From Nocardioides pini (GTDB lineage Bacteria > Actinomycetota > Actinomycetes > Propionibacteriales > Nocardioidaceae): a stretch of 64,000 bases of DNA. Shown here piece by piece: positions 1-8,176 of this stretch. Each line of letters starts with the position of its first letter. Positions within the stretch are counted from its first letter, which is position 1. Where the stretch lies: the NCBI RefSeq assembly GCF_026712185.1, contig NZ_JAPPUX010000003.1:310001-374000 (forward strand), read 5' to 3'. Both the position numbers and the translations under genes were made by a program. The notes beneath the pieces are model-generated. The model had not been told where the DNA came from. It ran no database searches and was given only the letters and a program-made list of their open reading frames with translations.

Positions 1-512
1 GTCCGGCCGACCAGCGCGAGGGGCGTGAAGACGACTCGCTGGACCACGGCGGGCGGGCGAGCCAGCCGGATCTCGTCGTCGTACTCCTGCAGGATCACTG
101 CCGTGCTCAGGGGATTGGGCAGCCCCTTGTCGTTGGTCCTGCCGTCCTTGGCCAGCCCGAAGAAGGTCTCGAAGAACATCTCGGTGCGTAGCGCCGGCGT
201 GATCTCGACGCGCACGCAGGCTTCCTCGTCGCCGACGTTGGCCCACGTGTGGGCGCACCCGGGAGGGACGGACGCGGTCTCGCCGGCGCCCAGGATCCGC
301 TCGGTGCCGTCGACCTCGAGGCGCACCGTGCCGTGCACGATCCGGAACCGTTCCTCCTGGTGCGGGTGCCCGTGGGCGGCGGCGGGGTGCCCGCCCGGCC
401 TGGCGAACATGTCGGCCTCGAGCATCCGGCCGCCGGTGTCGCCCGCGACCTTGAGCCAGACGATCGTCTCGCCCGTCCGCGGGTGCTCCAGCAGGTCACC
501 TGCCCTGGCCAC
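1..512 (-). CDS. Cupin-domain protein, 3' end cut by the window edge
   Basis: About 170 residues are visible before the gene runs off the left edge. The GTG start at 512 follows GGGAGG at a spacing of six bases. Residues 20-100 hold a cupin: a His-rich first motif (AAHGHPHQEE) and a second motif around PPGCAHTWAN, which together would bind a metal. This fold serves oxygenases, isomerases and sugar or auxin binding proteins alike, so no substrate can be given. The C-terminal part (FFGLAKDGR onward) is outside the cupin. It reads away from the desaturase gene, with about 80 bp between them. Confidence 0.8.
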   Translation of the reverse strand, partial: MARAGDLLEHPRTGETIVWLKVAGDTGGRMLEADMFARPGGHPAAAHGHPHQEERFRIVHGTVRLEVDGTERILGAGETASVPPGCAHTWANVGDEEACVRVEITPALRTEMFFETFFGLAKDGRTNDKGLPNPLSTAVILQEYDDEIRLARPPAVVQRVVFTPLALVGR

Positions 513-594
513 GGCACACCTCCCGACACCCGACTGTAGGACGGCCGTCGGACGTCCGTCATCACCAAGGCGAGGGGGTCCAGCCCACCTCCCC

Positions 595-1533
595 TCAGGC
601 GCTCGTCCGGCGTGCGGCCTTCTTCGCCGCCGCCTCGTCGCGCCGCTCGACAAAGCGCGTCGCCTCGCCGTCGAGCGCGGCGACGGCTGCGGCCAGCTCG
701 TCGCGGGCCGCCTCGCCGTCGGCGTCCAGCCCAGTCAGCTCCCACACGCCCCACTGCCGCAGCAGCGGGCTGACGATGTCGTCGTGGTGGATGCGGAGGT
801 CGTAGATGCCGGCCTTGGCCATCTGCACCGCCTTGCGCGAGAAGCCCGGGATGACGCTGCCGGGCATCTCGAACCCGACGACCTCCTCGGTGATCGCGCG
901 CATGGTCTGGCTGGGCGCGATCTCGAGGGCCGCGGCGACGAGGTTGCGGTAGAAGATCATGTGCAGGTTCTCGTCCTTGGCGACGCGGGCGAGCAGCTTG
1001 TCGGCGATCGGCTCCTCGGTGTAACGCCCGGTGTTGCGGTGCGAGACGCGGGTGGCGAGCTCCTGGAACGAGACGTACGCGCACACGTTGAGCAGCGACT
1101 TGTCCATCGCCTCGTAGCCCGTCTCCATCGTCTCCATCCGGGCGCGCTCCAGCTCGACGGGGTCGACACCGCGGGTGACGAGGAGGTAGTCGCGGATGCA
1201 GAACGCGTGCCGCCCCTCCTCGGCCGTCCACCGGTTCACCCAGGTGCCCCACGCGCTGTCGCGGCCGAAGGCGCGGTCGATCTCGCGGTGGTAGCTCGGG
1301 AGGTTGTCCTCGGTCAGGAGGTTGACCTCCAGCGCGGTGCGCGCCACGGGGGAGAGCTGCGACTGGGCGAGCTCCCACGGCTCGCCGCCGAGGTCGGCGA
1401 AGTCCCGGCCGAGGCTCCACGGGACGTACTCGTGGGGCATCCACTCGTCGGCGATGGACAGGTGCCGGTTGAGGTTCTCCTCGACCACCGGCTCGAGCTC
1501 GGTCAGCAGGGCGGTGCTCTCGAGTGCGGCCAT
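595..1533 (-). CDS. Acyl-ACP desaturase (DesA1/DesA2-like, di-iron)
   Basis: 312 residues, normal for actinobacterial soluble fatty-acid desaturases. Di-iron ligand motifs are visible: a first Glu in LLTEDNLPSYH, EEGRH about 45 residues later, and DENLH in the second half. The family uses ferredoxin and O2 to put a double bond into ACP-bound acyl chains, feeding membrane or mycolate-type lipids. The C-terminus is an Ala/Arg/Glu-rich tail. Single gene with no partner reductase nearby. The ATG at 1533 matches the usual family N-terminus. Function at family level is secure; position specificity is not readable. Confidence 0.9.
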   Translation of the reverse strand: MAALESTALLTELEPVVEENLNRHLSIADEWMPHEYVPWSLGRDFADLGGEPWELAQSQLSPVARTALEVNLLTEDNLPSYHREIDRAFGRDSAWGTWVNRWTAEEGRHAFCIRDYLLVTRGVDPVELERARMETMETGYEAMDKSLLNVCAYVSFQELATRVSHRNTGRYTEEPIADKLLARVAKDENLHMIFYRNLVAAALEIAPSQTMRAITEEVVGFEMPGSVIPGFSRKAVQMAKAGIYDLRIHHDDIVSPLLRQWGVWELTGLDADGEAARDELAAAVAALDGEATRFVERRDEAAAKKAARRTSA

Positions 1534-1626
1534 GCCATCTCCTCGTCCGGCGGGCGCGAGGACGGGTGGCCTCGCCCTCCTTGCCTACACCCGCGGGCGG
1601 CCCGGTGGATAGGGCTCGTCGACCGC

Positions 1627-2214
1627 TCAGGCCGGCCCGGGCCGTGTGGCGGCCACCCACATGACCGCGCCGCCGGCGCCGACGGAGGCCCAGAACGCCC
1701 ACGCCCCGGGCGCCAGGTCCGCGAGCGGGTAGACCGAACCCCAGCCCAGGAACCCTGTGACGATCACCGGCGCCAGGACGGCGAACGAGACGACGGAGGC
1801 CAGGAGCGAGCCGGGCGTGCCCACCTCGCGCCGGGAGGCCAGGGCGGCCACGCCGGAGACGAGGGCAGTGGTCGCCGCTCCCACGGACCACCACGCCCAT
1901 CGGTCGAGCGGCAGGTCGCCCGGGCCGGCCAGCACGACCGCGCCCCACACCGCGAGCGGCAGGAGGGCCACGGCCAGCCGCGACACCTGCCGCCATCCGC
2001 CGCCGCGCGGGGTGACGGCGACGACCGTGACCGCGTGCTCGTCGAAGGCGAACGCAACCCCAGCGGCACAGCAGGCGAGCAGCGCCGGCAGCAGGACGAC
2101 GGCTGCCTCGGGCCACTGGTCGAGGGCGACAGCGAGCGCGAGCGCAGCGCCGCAGCAGCCCAGGAGGGCAGTCCATGCGACGCCGCGACGGAGGTAGCAC
2201 CAGCGCGGGGCCAT
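1627..2214 (-). CDS. Hydrophobic membrane protein, last gene of the sigma/ABC operon
   Basis: 195 residues with about five to six hydrophobic segments and no family I recognise. Its ATG at 2214 shares a base with the upstream stop codon (TGATG), so translation is coupled to the preceding permease-like gene. Position and coupling suggest a second subunit of the ABC exporter, but this is inference from layout only. Charged residues are few and lie between segments (for example FDEHAVT and SRREVG). Confidence 0.75.
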   Translation of the reverse strand: MAPRWCYLRRGVAWTALLGCCGAALALAVALDQWPEAAVVLLPALLACCAAGVAFAFDEHAVTVVAVTPRGGGWRQVSRLAVALLPLAVWGAVVLAGPGDLPLDRWAWWSVGAATTALVSGVAALASRREVGTPGSLLASVVSFAVLAPVIVTGFLGWGSVYPLADLAPGAWAFWASVGAGGAVMWVAATRPGPA

Positions 2215-3113
2215 CACTCCACCCGGAACGGGACCGGCTCCGAGATGCGGTTGTCGTCGGGACCGGTGGTCATGGAGAGGACGAGGCACGCCAGGCCGAC
2301 CACGACAGTGCCGATGATCGCCCCTCGCAGACGGGGAGTCCGCGCGGTGCGGTCGTGCCACACCGCGACGAGGAGCGCAGCGACGCACAGGGAGAGGAGG
2401 TACCCGAGGTGGGCCAGGGGGTTGCCGGCCATCAGCTCCTGCGTGCCGTCCTCGAGCGTGCCGGAGTGCCACATCGGCCACGGCACCCAGAGCCGCAGCT
2501 CCGAGCTGTCGCCGTACGCGATCGGGACCGACCCGGCGAAGCTGACCAGCACGGCCGCGACCGCCACGACCGCGGGAGCCCCGGGGAAGCGCAGCCAGCG
2601 GCCGGTCAGCACGCCGAGCAGCGCGCCGCCCAGGCAGGCGACGGGGCCGCTCGAGACGAGGATGCTCCACACCTGCCAGTCGGGAAGCGTGCCGAACCAC
2701 CACTCCTGCTCGGCGACGCCGAGGGACGCGGCGAGCGCGACCTCGACCGCCACGAAGACCAACCCGACGCCGAACGGTACGAGGCACGCGAACGCGAGCG
2801 CCGACGTGCGCTGGGCCTCGGTGCCCGGCGCGGTGCCGACGGCCTCGGCGGCCGCCTCGGTCGACCGGGTCTGACGCGCCATGGCGACCAGGCTCGTCAG
2901 GCCGACGAAGAACGCGGGGATCAGCGGGATGGGGAGCAGGTCGGTGTACTGAGGGTCGTCGTTCGTCAGCACCATCAGCGCGAGGACGCCGAAGGCGAGT
3001 GCCACGCCGACGACGAAGATCGGGTTGCGGAGGAGTCGACGGGTCTCGATGCCGGCCATCCCGGAGAGGGCGGCGGATCCGGAACCCGGAACGGGCAGGG
3101 CAGTGCTGGTCAT
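2214..3113 (-). CDS. ABC exporter permease-like membrane protein
   Basis: 299 residues with roughly six hydrophobic helices. A cytoplasmic N-terminus (GIETRRLLRNPIF) resembles ABC-2 type permeases, which often start with an ETRR/LRNP segment before the first helix. It lies 72 bp downstream of the ATPase gene and is coupled to the next membrane gene by TGATG. Together with the ATPase it would form an efflux or envelope transporter. The substrate is unknown. The link to a sigma/anti-sigma pair suggests envelope-stress or peptide export, as inference. Confidence 0.78.
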   Translation of the reverse strand: MTSTALPVPGSGSAALSGMAGIETRRLLRNPIFVVGVALAFGVLALMVLTNDDPQYTDLLPIPLIPAFFVGLTSLVAMARQTRSTEAAAEAVGTAPGTEAQRTSALAFACLVPFGVGLVFVAVEVALAASLGVAEQEWWFGTLPDWQVWSILVSSGPVACLGGALLGVLTGRWLRFPGAPAVVAVAAVLVSFAGSVPIAYGDSSELRLWVPWPMWHSGTLEDGTQELMAGNPLAHLGYLLSLCVAALLVAVWHDRTARTPRLRGAIIGTVVVGLACLVLSMTTGPDDNRISEPVPFRVE

Positions 3114-3185
3114 GGTGGCTCCTCGAGATGGCAGCAGTGGTACGAGCGGTGGGCGCCCGAGGCGCAGGTGGAGGTCGGAGTGAGG

Positions 3186-4055
3186 TCAGGCGGGGGCGCG
3201 GACGTCGTGCGCGTCGACGCCGAGCATGAGCAGGTAGGCGTCCTCGAGCGTCGGCTCGGCCGCGACGGCGCCCGGCGGTGGCGTTCCGCCCACGACGTGG
3301 TGGCGTCCCGTCCCGGTGCGCCAGCTGACGAGCGCGTCGGGTCCGGGGTCGTCGCAGAGCCACACGCGGCCGGCGGCGGTGGCGACGAGGTCGGTGACGG
3401 TGCCGTCGAAGCGGACGGTGCCGCCAGCGAGGACGACCACCCGCTCGCAGAGGGCGGCGACGTCCTCGGTCTGGTGGGTGGAGAGCAGGACGGCGCAGTG
3501 TCCGCCGAGGGCGGAGAGCGTGCGCCGCAGGTCGGCGCGTTGGGTCGGGTCGAGGCCGGTGGTCGGCTCGTCGAGCACGAGGATCCGCGGGTCGCCGAGG
3601 AGGGCCTGCGCGAGTGCCACCCGGCGCCGTTGCCCACCCGAGAGCCTGGACACCCGCTTGGTGGCCATGGTGCCGAGACCGACCAGCTCGAGCACGCGTC
3701 GTACCTCCCGGAGCCGGCGGCGGCGGTCGTTCCACTCCTTGAGGACGGCGACGTACTCCACGAACCCGAACGCGGTCATGTCGCCGGGGTATCCCAGCTC
3801 CTGCGGGAGGTAGCCCAGCTCGCGACGGATCGCCGTGAGCTCGGCGTGGGAGCCGTGCGGGTCGCGCCCGAGCAGTCGTACGTCGCCGCTGTCGGCGCCG
3901 ATCGACGTCGCCACGATCCGCAGCAGGGTGGTCTTGCCCGCGCCGTTCGGGCCGAGGAGCCCCGTGACCCCTCGGTCGAACGTCAGGTCGACGGCGTCGA
4001 GCGCGCGCGTGCGGCCGTAGGTCTTGGTGACGGCGGTGAGCTCGACGGCGTTCAC
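3186..4055 (-). CDS. ABC transporter ATP-binding protein
   Basis: 289 residues. Walker A is GPNGAGKTT near residue 35, the Q-loop YLPQELGYP near residue 80, the signature LSGGQRRR near residue 133 and Walker B ILVLDEPTTGLD near residue 155, with the switch His in STHQTED. All catalytic parts are intact. The 70-residue C-terminal extension, ending YLLMLGVDAHDVRAPA, is typical of ABC-2 exporter ATPases. GTG start at 4055 overlaps the anti-sigma stop as GTGA, so synthesis is coupled. It probably energises the two downstream membrane proteins. Confidence 0.9.
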   Translation of the reverse strand: MNAVELTAVTKTYGRTRALDAVDLTFDRGVTGLLGPNGAGKTTLLRIVATSIGADSGDVRLLGRDPHGSHAELTAIRRELGYLPQELGYPGDMTAFGFVEYVAVLKEWNDRRRRLREVRRVLELVGLGTMATKRVSRLSGGQRRRVALAQALLGDPRILVLDEPTTGLDPTQRADLRRTLSALGGHCAVLLSTHQTEDVAALCERVVVLAGGTVRFDGTVTDLVATAAGRVWLCDDPGPDALVSWRTGTGRHHVVGGTPPPGAVAAEPTLEDAYLLMLGVDAHDVRAPA

Positions 4056-4879
4056 AGCACTGCTCCGATCCGGCGGTCCCGCCTGGCGCGGACGGCCAGC
4101 ACGACGACGGACCCGGCGGCCACGGCCAGGTAGCCGAGCTGCTGGGTGGCCCCGACCGGCCACGTGGCGGGCAGGCCGCGCAGCGAGAAGAGCACGACGG
4201 CGCTCCATCCCAGGGCGACCACGGCGATCCCGATCCGTGGCCCGACGAAGCTGGACAGGGCGAGCAACGTCGGCACGAGCGCGAGGGCGGGCCCGAGCCA
4301 GGCGGCCGCGATCCAGGCCGGTCCGGGCAGGAAGAGCCCGAGGAGGATCGTGAGGGGCAGCACCGAGGCCAGCACCGCCAGGGTGCGCACGAGGATCAAC
4401 CGGGTGCGGCCGTAGGGTGCCGTCACGACGAGCGTCTCGAGCGGGTCCTGCTGGTGGCCGTAGGCCGCGGCGACGCCGACCACGGGCACGAGGGGTGCCA
4501 CGAGCAGGAACGGCGCGAGGAGCTCGCCTCCTGCCAGCACGACCGCCAGCGTCGCGAAGGTCAGCGCCAGGAACGATCCCACCACCCATGCCGTTCGCAG
4601 CGAGGTGGCTGCGGCCAGCAGCACCGCGGTCGACTCCGGGAGGCCGCAGCGGCGCGCGAGCCGCACGGGTAGGGGGAGGGCTGGGGACTGGACGGTGTCA
4701 CGGACGGCGTCCCAGCCCTGAGCCAGCAGCTGCGGGTCGACCAGCGTCGTCGTGGCAGCGCGACAGTCGGCGCACCGGGCGACGTGCTGCTCGACCGAGG
4801 CTCCCACGATCGCGTCGAGCCGACCGGCGACGTAGGCGGCGAGCAGGTCGTCGTGGACGTGCCAGGTGGTGGTGGTCAT
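4052..4879 (-). CDS. Zinc-finger anti-sigma domain fused to a multi-pass membrane domain
   Basis: 275 residues. Residues 1-50 carry an anti-sigma zinc finger: His near residue 6, then H-x3-C-x2-C in VEQHVARCADCRA. After residue about 95 come some six transmembrane segments, far more than the single helix of ordinary ZAS anti-sigmas. ATG at 4879 is preferred over 4885: it overlaps the sigma stop as ATGA and sits seven bases after GGAGG, whereas 4885 would be one base away. It would hold the sigma factor of the preceding gene at the membrane, perhaps sensing the transporter encoded next. Confidence 0.82.
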   Translation of the reverse strand: MTTTTWHVHDDLLAAYVAGRLDAIVGASVEQHVARCADCRAATTTLVDPQLLAQGWDAVRDTVQSPALPLPVRLARRCGLPESTAVLLAAATSLRTAWVVGSFLALTFATLAVVLAGGELLAPFLLVAPLVPVVGVAAAYGHQQDPLETLVVTAPYGRTRLILVRTLAVLASVLPLTILLGLFLPGPAWIAAAWLGPALALVPTLLALSSFVGPRIGIAVVALGWSAVVLFSLRGLPATWPVGATQQLGYLAVAAGSVVVLAVRARRDRRIGAVL

Positions 4880-5448
4880 CGCCATCCCTCCTGCGGCAGG
4901 GCGAGAGATCCGCGCAGCTGGGCCTTGGCCCGGTGCAGGCGGGTCTTCACGGTGTTCTCGCGGACGCCGAGCAACCTGCCGGCCTCCTTGGTGGTCAGTC
5001 CGTCCAGCACGCACGCCTGGACCACGGAGCGGAACTCGGGGGAGAGCCGCGCGAGGGCGCCGGCCAGGTCGCCGTACTCCACCCCGAGCAGCACCTCGTC
5101 CTCGGCTGCGGGCACGTGCCCGCGGCCGACGGTGTCCCACTCGGGGAGGAGCACGACGTCCTTGCGCGACCGGAGTCGCGACACCATCCGTCGGAACGCG
5201 ATACCCCAGAGCCAGCCCGCGACCTCCCCTGTGCCGCGGTACTTGCGCGCGTCCTTCCACACCGTGACGAAGGTGTCCTGCACGACGTCGAGCACGACGT
5301 CGGAGTCGTTGCAGCGTCGCATCAGCCGGGCGACGAGCCAGGCCGCGTGACGCCCGTAGAGCTCCTCGAGCGCTGCACCGTCACCCCCGGCCACCAGCGC
5401 GACAAGCACGGTGTCGTCCTGGTCCGCGAGTGCCGAGCTGCTCCCCAT
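4876..5448 (-). CDS. ECF-type RNA polymerase sigma factor
   Basis: 190 residues, normal ECF size. Region 2 spans residues about 20-90 (LYGRHAAWLVARLMRRC, then VLDVVQDTFVTVWKD) and region 4 is near the C-terminus (VLDGLTTKEAGRLLGVRENTVKTRLHRAKAQLR). It leads a five-gene minus-strand operon with overlapping stops and starts: sigma, anti-sigma, ATPase, permease, membrane protein. Sigma and anti-sigma in one unit usually means autoregulation. The 98-bp gap to the divergent TetR gene must hold its promoter; I could not assign a clear -35/-10 pair there. Confidence 0.92.
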   Translation of the reverse strand: MGSSSALADQDDTVLVALVAGGDGAALEELYGRHAAWLVARLMRRCNDSDVVLDVVQDTFVTVWKDARKYRGTGEVAGWLWGIAFRRMVSRLRSRKDVVLLPEWDTVGRGHVPAAEDEVLLGVEYGDLAGALARLSPEFRSVVQACVLDGLTTKEAGRLLGVRENTVKTRLHRAKAQLRGSLALPQEGWR

Positions 5449-5533
5449 GACAAGACTGTCGCACCGGACGGCCGGGATCGTTCCCCGCGCGACCCGGCAA
5501 TTTCGGGGCGTTGCAGGAGGGGGTTGTCGGCGC

Positions 5534-5556
5534 TAGCGTCTTACTCATGCAAGTAA
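5534..5556 (+). promoter_or_regulatory. Leaderless promoter and TTACT inverted repeat over the tetR start codon
   Basis: TAGCGT at 5534-5539 is a good -10, seven bases before the ATG at 5547, implying a leaderless mRNA. TTACT (5541-5545) and AGTAA (5552-5556) are an exact inverted repeat around the start codon. An autoregulated TetR protein could bind there, covering the transcription start. The repeat is seen directly; its role is inferred. Confidence 0.45.
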
Positions 5557-6137
5557 CCGAGCGGTCGGACGCGGCGACGGCCCGGCGCGCCCAGGTCGTC
5601 GAGGCAACGATCGGGGTGATCGCGGAGGAGGGCTTCGCGCGAGCGTCGTTCGCGCGGATCGCCGAGCGAGCCGGGCTGTCGAGCACCCGGCTGATCAGCT
5701 ACCACTTCGCCGGCAAGGCCGAGCTGGTCTCCGCCCTGGTCGAGCACGTCGTCGGCGACATCGGCCGCCACGTGGGTGGCCTGGTGATGGCGGCGGAGTC
5801 GCCGGGTGCGCGCCTCTCGGCGTACATCGAGGGCGTGGTGGGGTACGCCGACTCGCACCGCGCGCAGATGTCCGCGCTGATGCAGGTGGCGATGGCGGGC
5901 GCCGGTGGCGAGGCGACCTCCGGGCCCAGCGACCTCGGCCACCTCGAGCGCATCCTCGCCGACGGCCAGTCCCAGGGGGAGATGCGCGACTTCGACACCC
6001 ACGTCATGGCGACGACGATCCAGCGAGCCGTGGAGACCGTGGTCTTCCGGCTCCAGGCGGACCCTGCGCTGGACTGCGCGGCGTACGCCCGCGAGCTGGT
6101 CGAGCTGTTCGACCGCGGGACCAGGGCCGACCGATGA
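5547..6137 (+). CDS. TetR/AcrR-family transcriptional regulator
   Basis: 196 residues. The N-terminal helix-turn-helix has the family layout: VVEATIGVIAEEGFARASFARIAERAGLSSTRLISYHFAGKAEL is spread over residues about 16-58. The remainder is the variable all-helical ligand domain, so the inducer is unknown. The start at 5547 is chosen because a -10 box lies seven bases upstream; an in-frame start at 5511 would precede that promoter. It overlaps the next gene as ATGA and probably controls it, itself, or the divergent sigma operon. Confidence 0.9.
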   Translation: MQVTERSDAATARRAQVVEATIGVIAEEGFARASFARIAERAGLSSTRLISYHFAGKAELVSALVEHVVGDIGRHVGGLVMAAESPGARLSAYIEGVVGYADSHRAQMSALMQVAMAGAGGEATSGPSDLGHLERILADGQSQGEMRDFDTHVMATTIQRAVETVVFRLQADPALDCAAYARELVELFDRGTRADR

Positions 6138-6750
6138 CGCTGGTCCGGCCTGCCGTCGGCATCCTCGGCTCGACCGCGCTCTACTACCTGATGCGCCACC
6201 TCGGAGTCAGCGTCTACGCCGCGCTCGTCGTGGGCGCCGTGCTGTCGCTGCTGCCGGCGTGCGTGTCGCTGCTCCGGGGCCACCGGCCCAGCGGTCTCGA
6301 GGCGTTCTTCACCGTGCTGCTCTTCGCGAGCTTCGCGGTCTCGCTGCTTCCCGGCGACGAGCGGTTCCTGCTCGCCAAGGACGCGCTGGTCACGAGCGGT
6401 GTCGGCCTGTGGTTCCTCGCCAGCCTCTGGTGGGCCGATCGCCCGCTGGCCTACCAGTTCGCCAGGCCGATGGCCGAGGGTCGGTTCGGTTGGCCGCGTG
6501 ACTGGGAGGCGCTCTGGGCGCGCGAGCCGTGTTCCGGCAGATGTGGCGCACGTCGAGCACGCTGTGGGCGGTCGGCACGCTGCTCGACGCGTGCGCGCGG
6601 GTGGCGATGGCGTACACCCTCCCGGCCGACGTGGTGCCCGGGCTCAACCTCGGGATGTACGTCGCCACGGTGGTCGTGCTCAACGTCGTGACGACCGTCG
6701 TCTACGTACGGGCCGGGGTGCTGGGTCGGCGGCGCGCACCAGTCGCCTGA
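6134..6750 (+). pseudogene. VC0807-family membrane protein, broken by a one-base frameshift
   Basis: The first 132 residues (MTLVRPAVGILG to WAREP) and the last 73 (FRQMWRTSSTLWAVG to RRAPVA) together match one VC0807-type protein of about 205 residues with five to six helices. They lie in different frames. The break is at 6527-6532: reading GAG CCG then TTC CGG CAG needs one extra base, as if a G were lost from a GG pair. It could be a real inactivation or a base-calling error. It is coupled to the TetR gene by ATGA, so the pair is probably regulator and target. Function of the family is not known to me. Confidence 0.72.
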
Positions 6751-6843
6751 TGCGACCCTGCGCGCAGGCGCAGGGGGGGCGACGCAGCGGGCCGGTGAGC
6801 ATGTCGGGCGCTCGAAGGAGGCCCCTCCCGGGGGCGACCGACC

Positions 6844-6876
6844 AAGAATGTGATATCTATTTGTCATCACATTCTT
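6844..6876. promoter_or_regulatory. 11-bp inverted repeat upstream of the SPFH gene (candidate operator)
   Basis: AAGAATGTGAT at 6844-6854 is matched perfectly by ATCACATTCTT at 6866-6876 with an 11-base spacer. The block is strikingly AT-rich for this genome. It ends 16 bases before the SPFH start codon and just before the GAGAGAGG ribosome site. The inner part carries TGATATC-like half-sites. The small DNA-binding protein at 7883 is the obvious candidate ligand (inference). As RNA it could also form a hairpin in the leader. Confidence 0.6.
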
Positions 6877-6892
6877 GAGAGAGGTTGGGCAC

Positions 6893-7870
6893 ATGGACGG
6901 GGAGCGGGCAGTGCAGCAGGGGGAGACCGGCGAGTCGGAGGGTGGCGAGCCGGCGGGGCGCCCGGTGGGTCACGAGGGCACGCGCGTCGACGTCACCGAG
7001 CGGCAGGCGTGGTCGGTCGACGGCTTCGCTGGGCTCGCGGTGTCGCTGCTGCTCCTCGGCCTGGGCGGCTGGATGACGGTGACCGGCATCATCGACGCGG
7101 ACGCGGGTCGTGGCGGCATCGGCCTCATCGTCGGCGGAGTCGCGATCGTCGTCCTGGGGCTGCTGCTCTCCGCGTCGCTGACGATCGTGGCGCCGGGGCA
7201 GACGCGGGTCGTGCAGTTCTTCGGCCGCTACGTCGGCACCGTCCGCAAGCCGGGGCTGCGGATGATCGTGCCGCTGACCACCCGGCGCAACGTCTCGGTC
7301 CGCGTGCACAACTTCGAGACCAACGAGCTCAAGGTCAACGACGCCGATGGCAACCCGGTCAACATCGCCGCCATCGTCGTCTGGCAGGTAGCCGACACGG
7401 CCCGGGCGACCTTCGCGGTCGAGGACTACGAGGACTTCGTAGCCGTGCAGGCCGAGTCGGCCCTGCGGCACGTGGCGATGAGCCACCCGTACGACAACGC
7501 GGCCACGGAGGTCACCCTGCGCGGTGACACCGAGGTGATCTCGGCCGAGCTCGCATCGGAGGTCGCGGAGCGGATCGCGCTGGCCGGGCTGGAGGTGATC
7601 GAGGTGCGGATCTCTGCCCTGGCGTACGCCCCCGAGATCGCCCAGGCGATGCTGCAGCGCCAGCAGGCCTCGGCCGTCATCGCCGCGCGCGAGAAGATCG
7701 TCGACGGTGCGGTCGGCATGGTCGAGAGCGCGCTCGCGCAGCTCGAGCAGAAGGACATCGTCGAGCTCGACGCCGAGCGCAAGGCGGCCATGGTCTCCAA
7801 CCTGCTCACGGTGCTCTGCTCCGAACGCGGCACGACCCCCGTCGTCAACACCGGCTCGCTCTACACCTGA
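6893..7870 (+). CDS. SPFH/band-7 domain membrane protein
   Basis: 325 residues. After a hydrophilic N-terminus (1-40) there are two membrane helices (about 45-65 and 75-97), then the SPFH core beginning [22 protein letters not shown] and running through [18 protein letters not shown] to about residue 290, with a helical tail ([27 protein letters not shown]). Such proteins form membrane scaffolds that organise lipids or proteases. Start at 6893 is fixed by GAGAGAGG eight bases upstream. The partner gene at 7883 follows after 12 bases. Confidence 0.88.
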   Translation: MDGERAVQQGETGESEGGEPAGRPVGHEGTRVDVTERQAWSVDGFAGLAVSLLLLGLGGWMTVTGIIDADAGRGGIGLIVGGVAIVVLGLLLSASLTIVAPGQTRVVQFFGRYVGTVRKPGLRMIVPLTTRRNVSVRVHNFETNELKVNDADGNPVNIAAIVVWQVADTARATFAVEDYEDFVAVQAESALRHVAMSHPYDNAATEVTLRGDTEVISAELASEVAERIALAGLEVIEVRISALAYAPEIAQAMLQRQQASAVIAAREKIVDGAVGMVESALAQLEQKDIVELDAERKAAMVSNLLTVLCSERGTTPVVNTGSLYT

Positions 7871-7882
7871 TCGGGCCGTCCG

Positions 7883-8122
7883 GTGACCGAGGAGGCGGGG
7901 GAGTCGGCTCCCAGGCGAGGCGCAGGGCGCAAGTCCGTGCTGCTGCGCCTCGACCCTGCCGTCCACTCCGCCCTGCAGCGCTGGGCTGCCGACGACCTGC
8001 GGAGCGTCAACGCCCAGATCGAGCTGCTCCTGCGCGACGCGCTCCGGGAGGCCGGACGCGCGCCGCGCGACGCCGGTCCGGTTCCCAGACGGGGACGCCC
8101 CCCGAAGGACAGCGGGGACTGA
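7883..8122 (+). CDS. Small ribbon-helix-helix-like protein with C-terminal AT-hook
   Basis: 79 residues, GTG start. Residues 15-52 ([40 protein letters not shown] in outline) fit the ribbon-helix-helix pattern of Arc/HicB-type DNA-binding proteins: a short basic strand, then two helices. The C-terminus has RRGRPPK, an AT-hook core that would favour the minor groove of AT-rich DNA. Twelve bases downstream of the SPFH gene, so one transcript. It probably binds the AT-rich inverted repeat at 6844-6876 and autoregulates. It is not an obvious half of a toxin pair, since SPFH is no toxin. Confidence 0.75.
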   Translation: MTEEAGESAPRRGAGRKSVLLRLDPAVHSALQRWAADDLRSVNAQIELLLRDALREAGRAPRDAGPVPRRGRPPKDSGD

Positions 8123-8123
8123 C

Positions 8124-8159
8124 GGGGACGCGTCCCCCCGGGGCTCCCGAGCGCCCCGG
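8124..8159. terminator. Two GC-rich hairpins after the SPFH operon
   Basis: A 14-bp perfect palindrome (GGGGACGCGTCCCC, 8124-8137) follows the stop codon by one base. Next is a seven-pair hairpin CCGGGGC/GCCCCGG with an eight-base loop (8138-8159). There is no U-tract, as is common for actinobacterial terminators. It lies between convergent genes and may serve both. Confidence 0.6.
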
Positions 8160-8176
8160 TGCACCCACGGGACGTC

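Noticed and set aside
25..2874. Long plus-strand reading frame of 949 codons
   Set aside because: It is antisense to the desaturase and the ABC membrane genes and has low-complexity Arg/Pro-rich translation; the minus-strand genes have clear motifs.
6527..6532. Programmed -1 frameshift in the VC0807-family gene
   Set aside because: No slippery heptamer is present at the junction and the family is not known for frameshifting; a base loss is simpler.
6844..6876. Rho-independent terminator
   Set aside because: The stem is AT-rich, there is no U-tract, and it lies just before a start codon with a ribosome site; an operator fits better.
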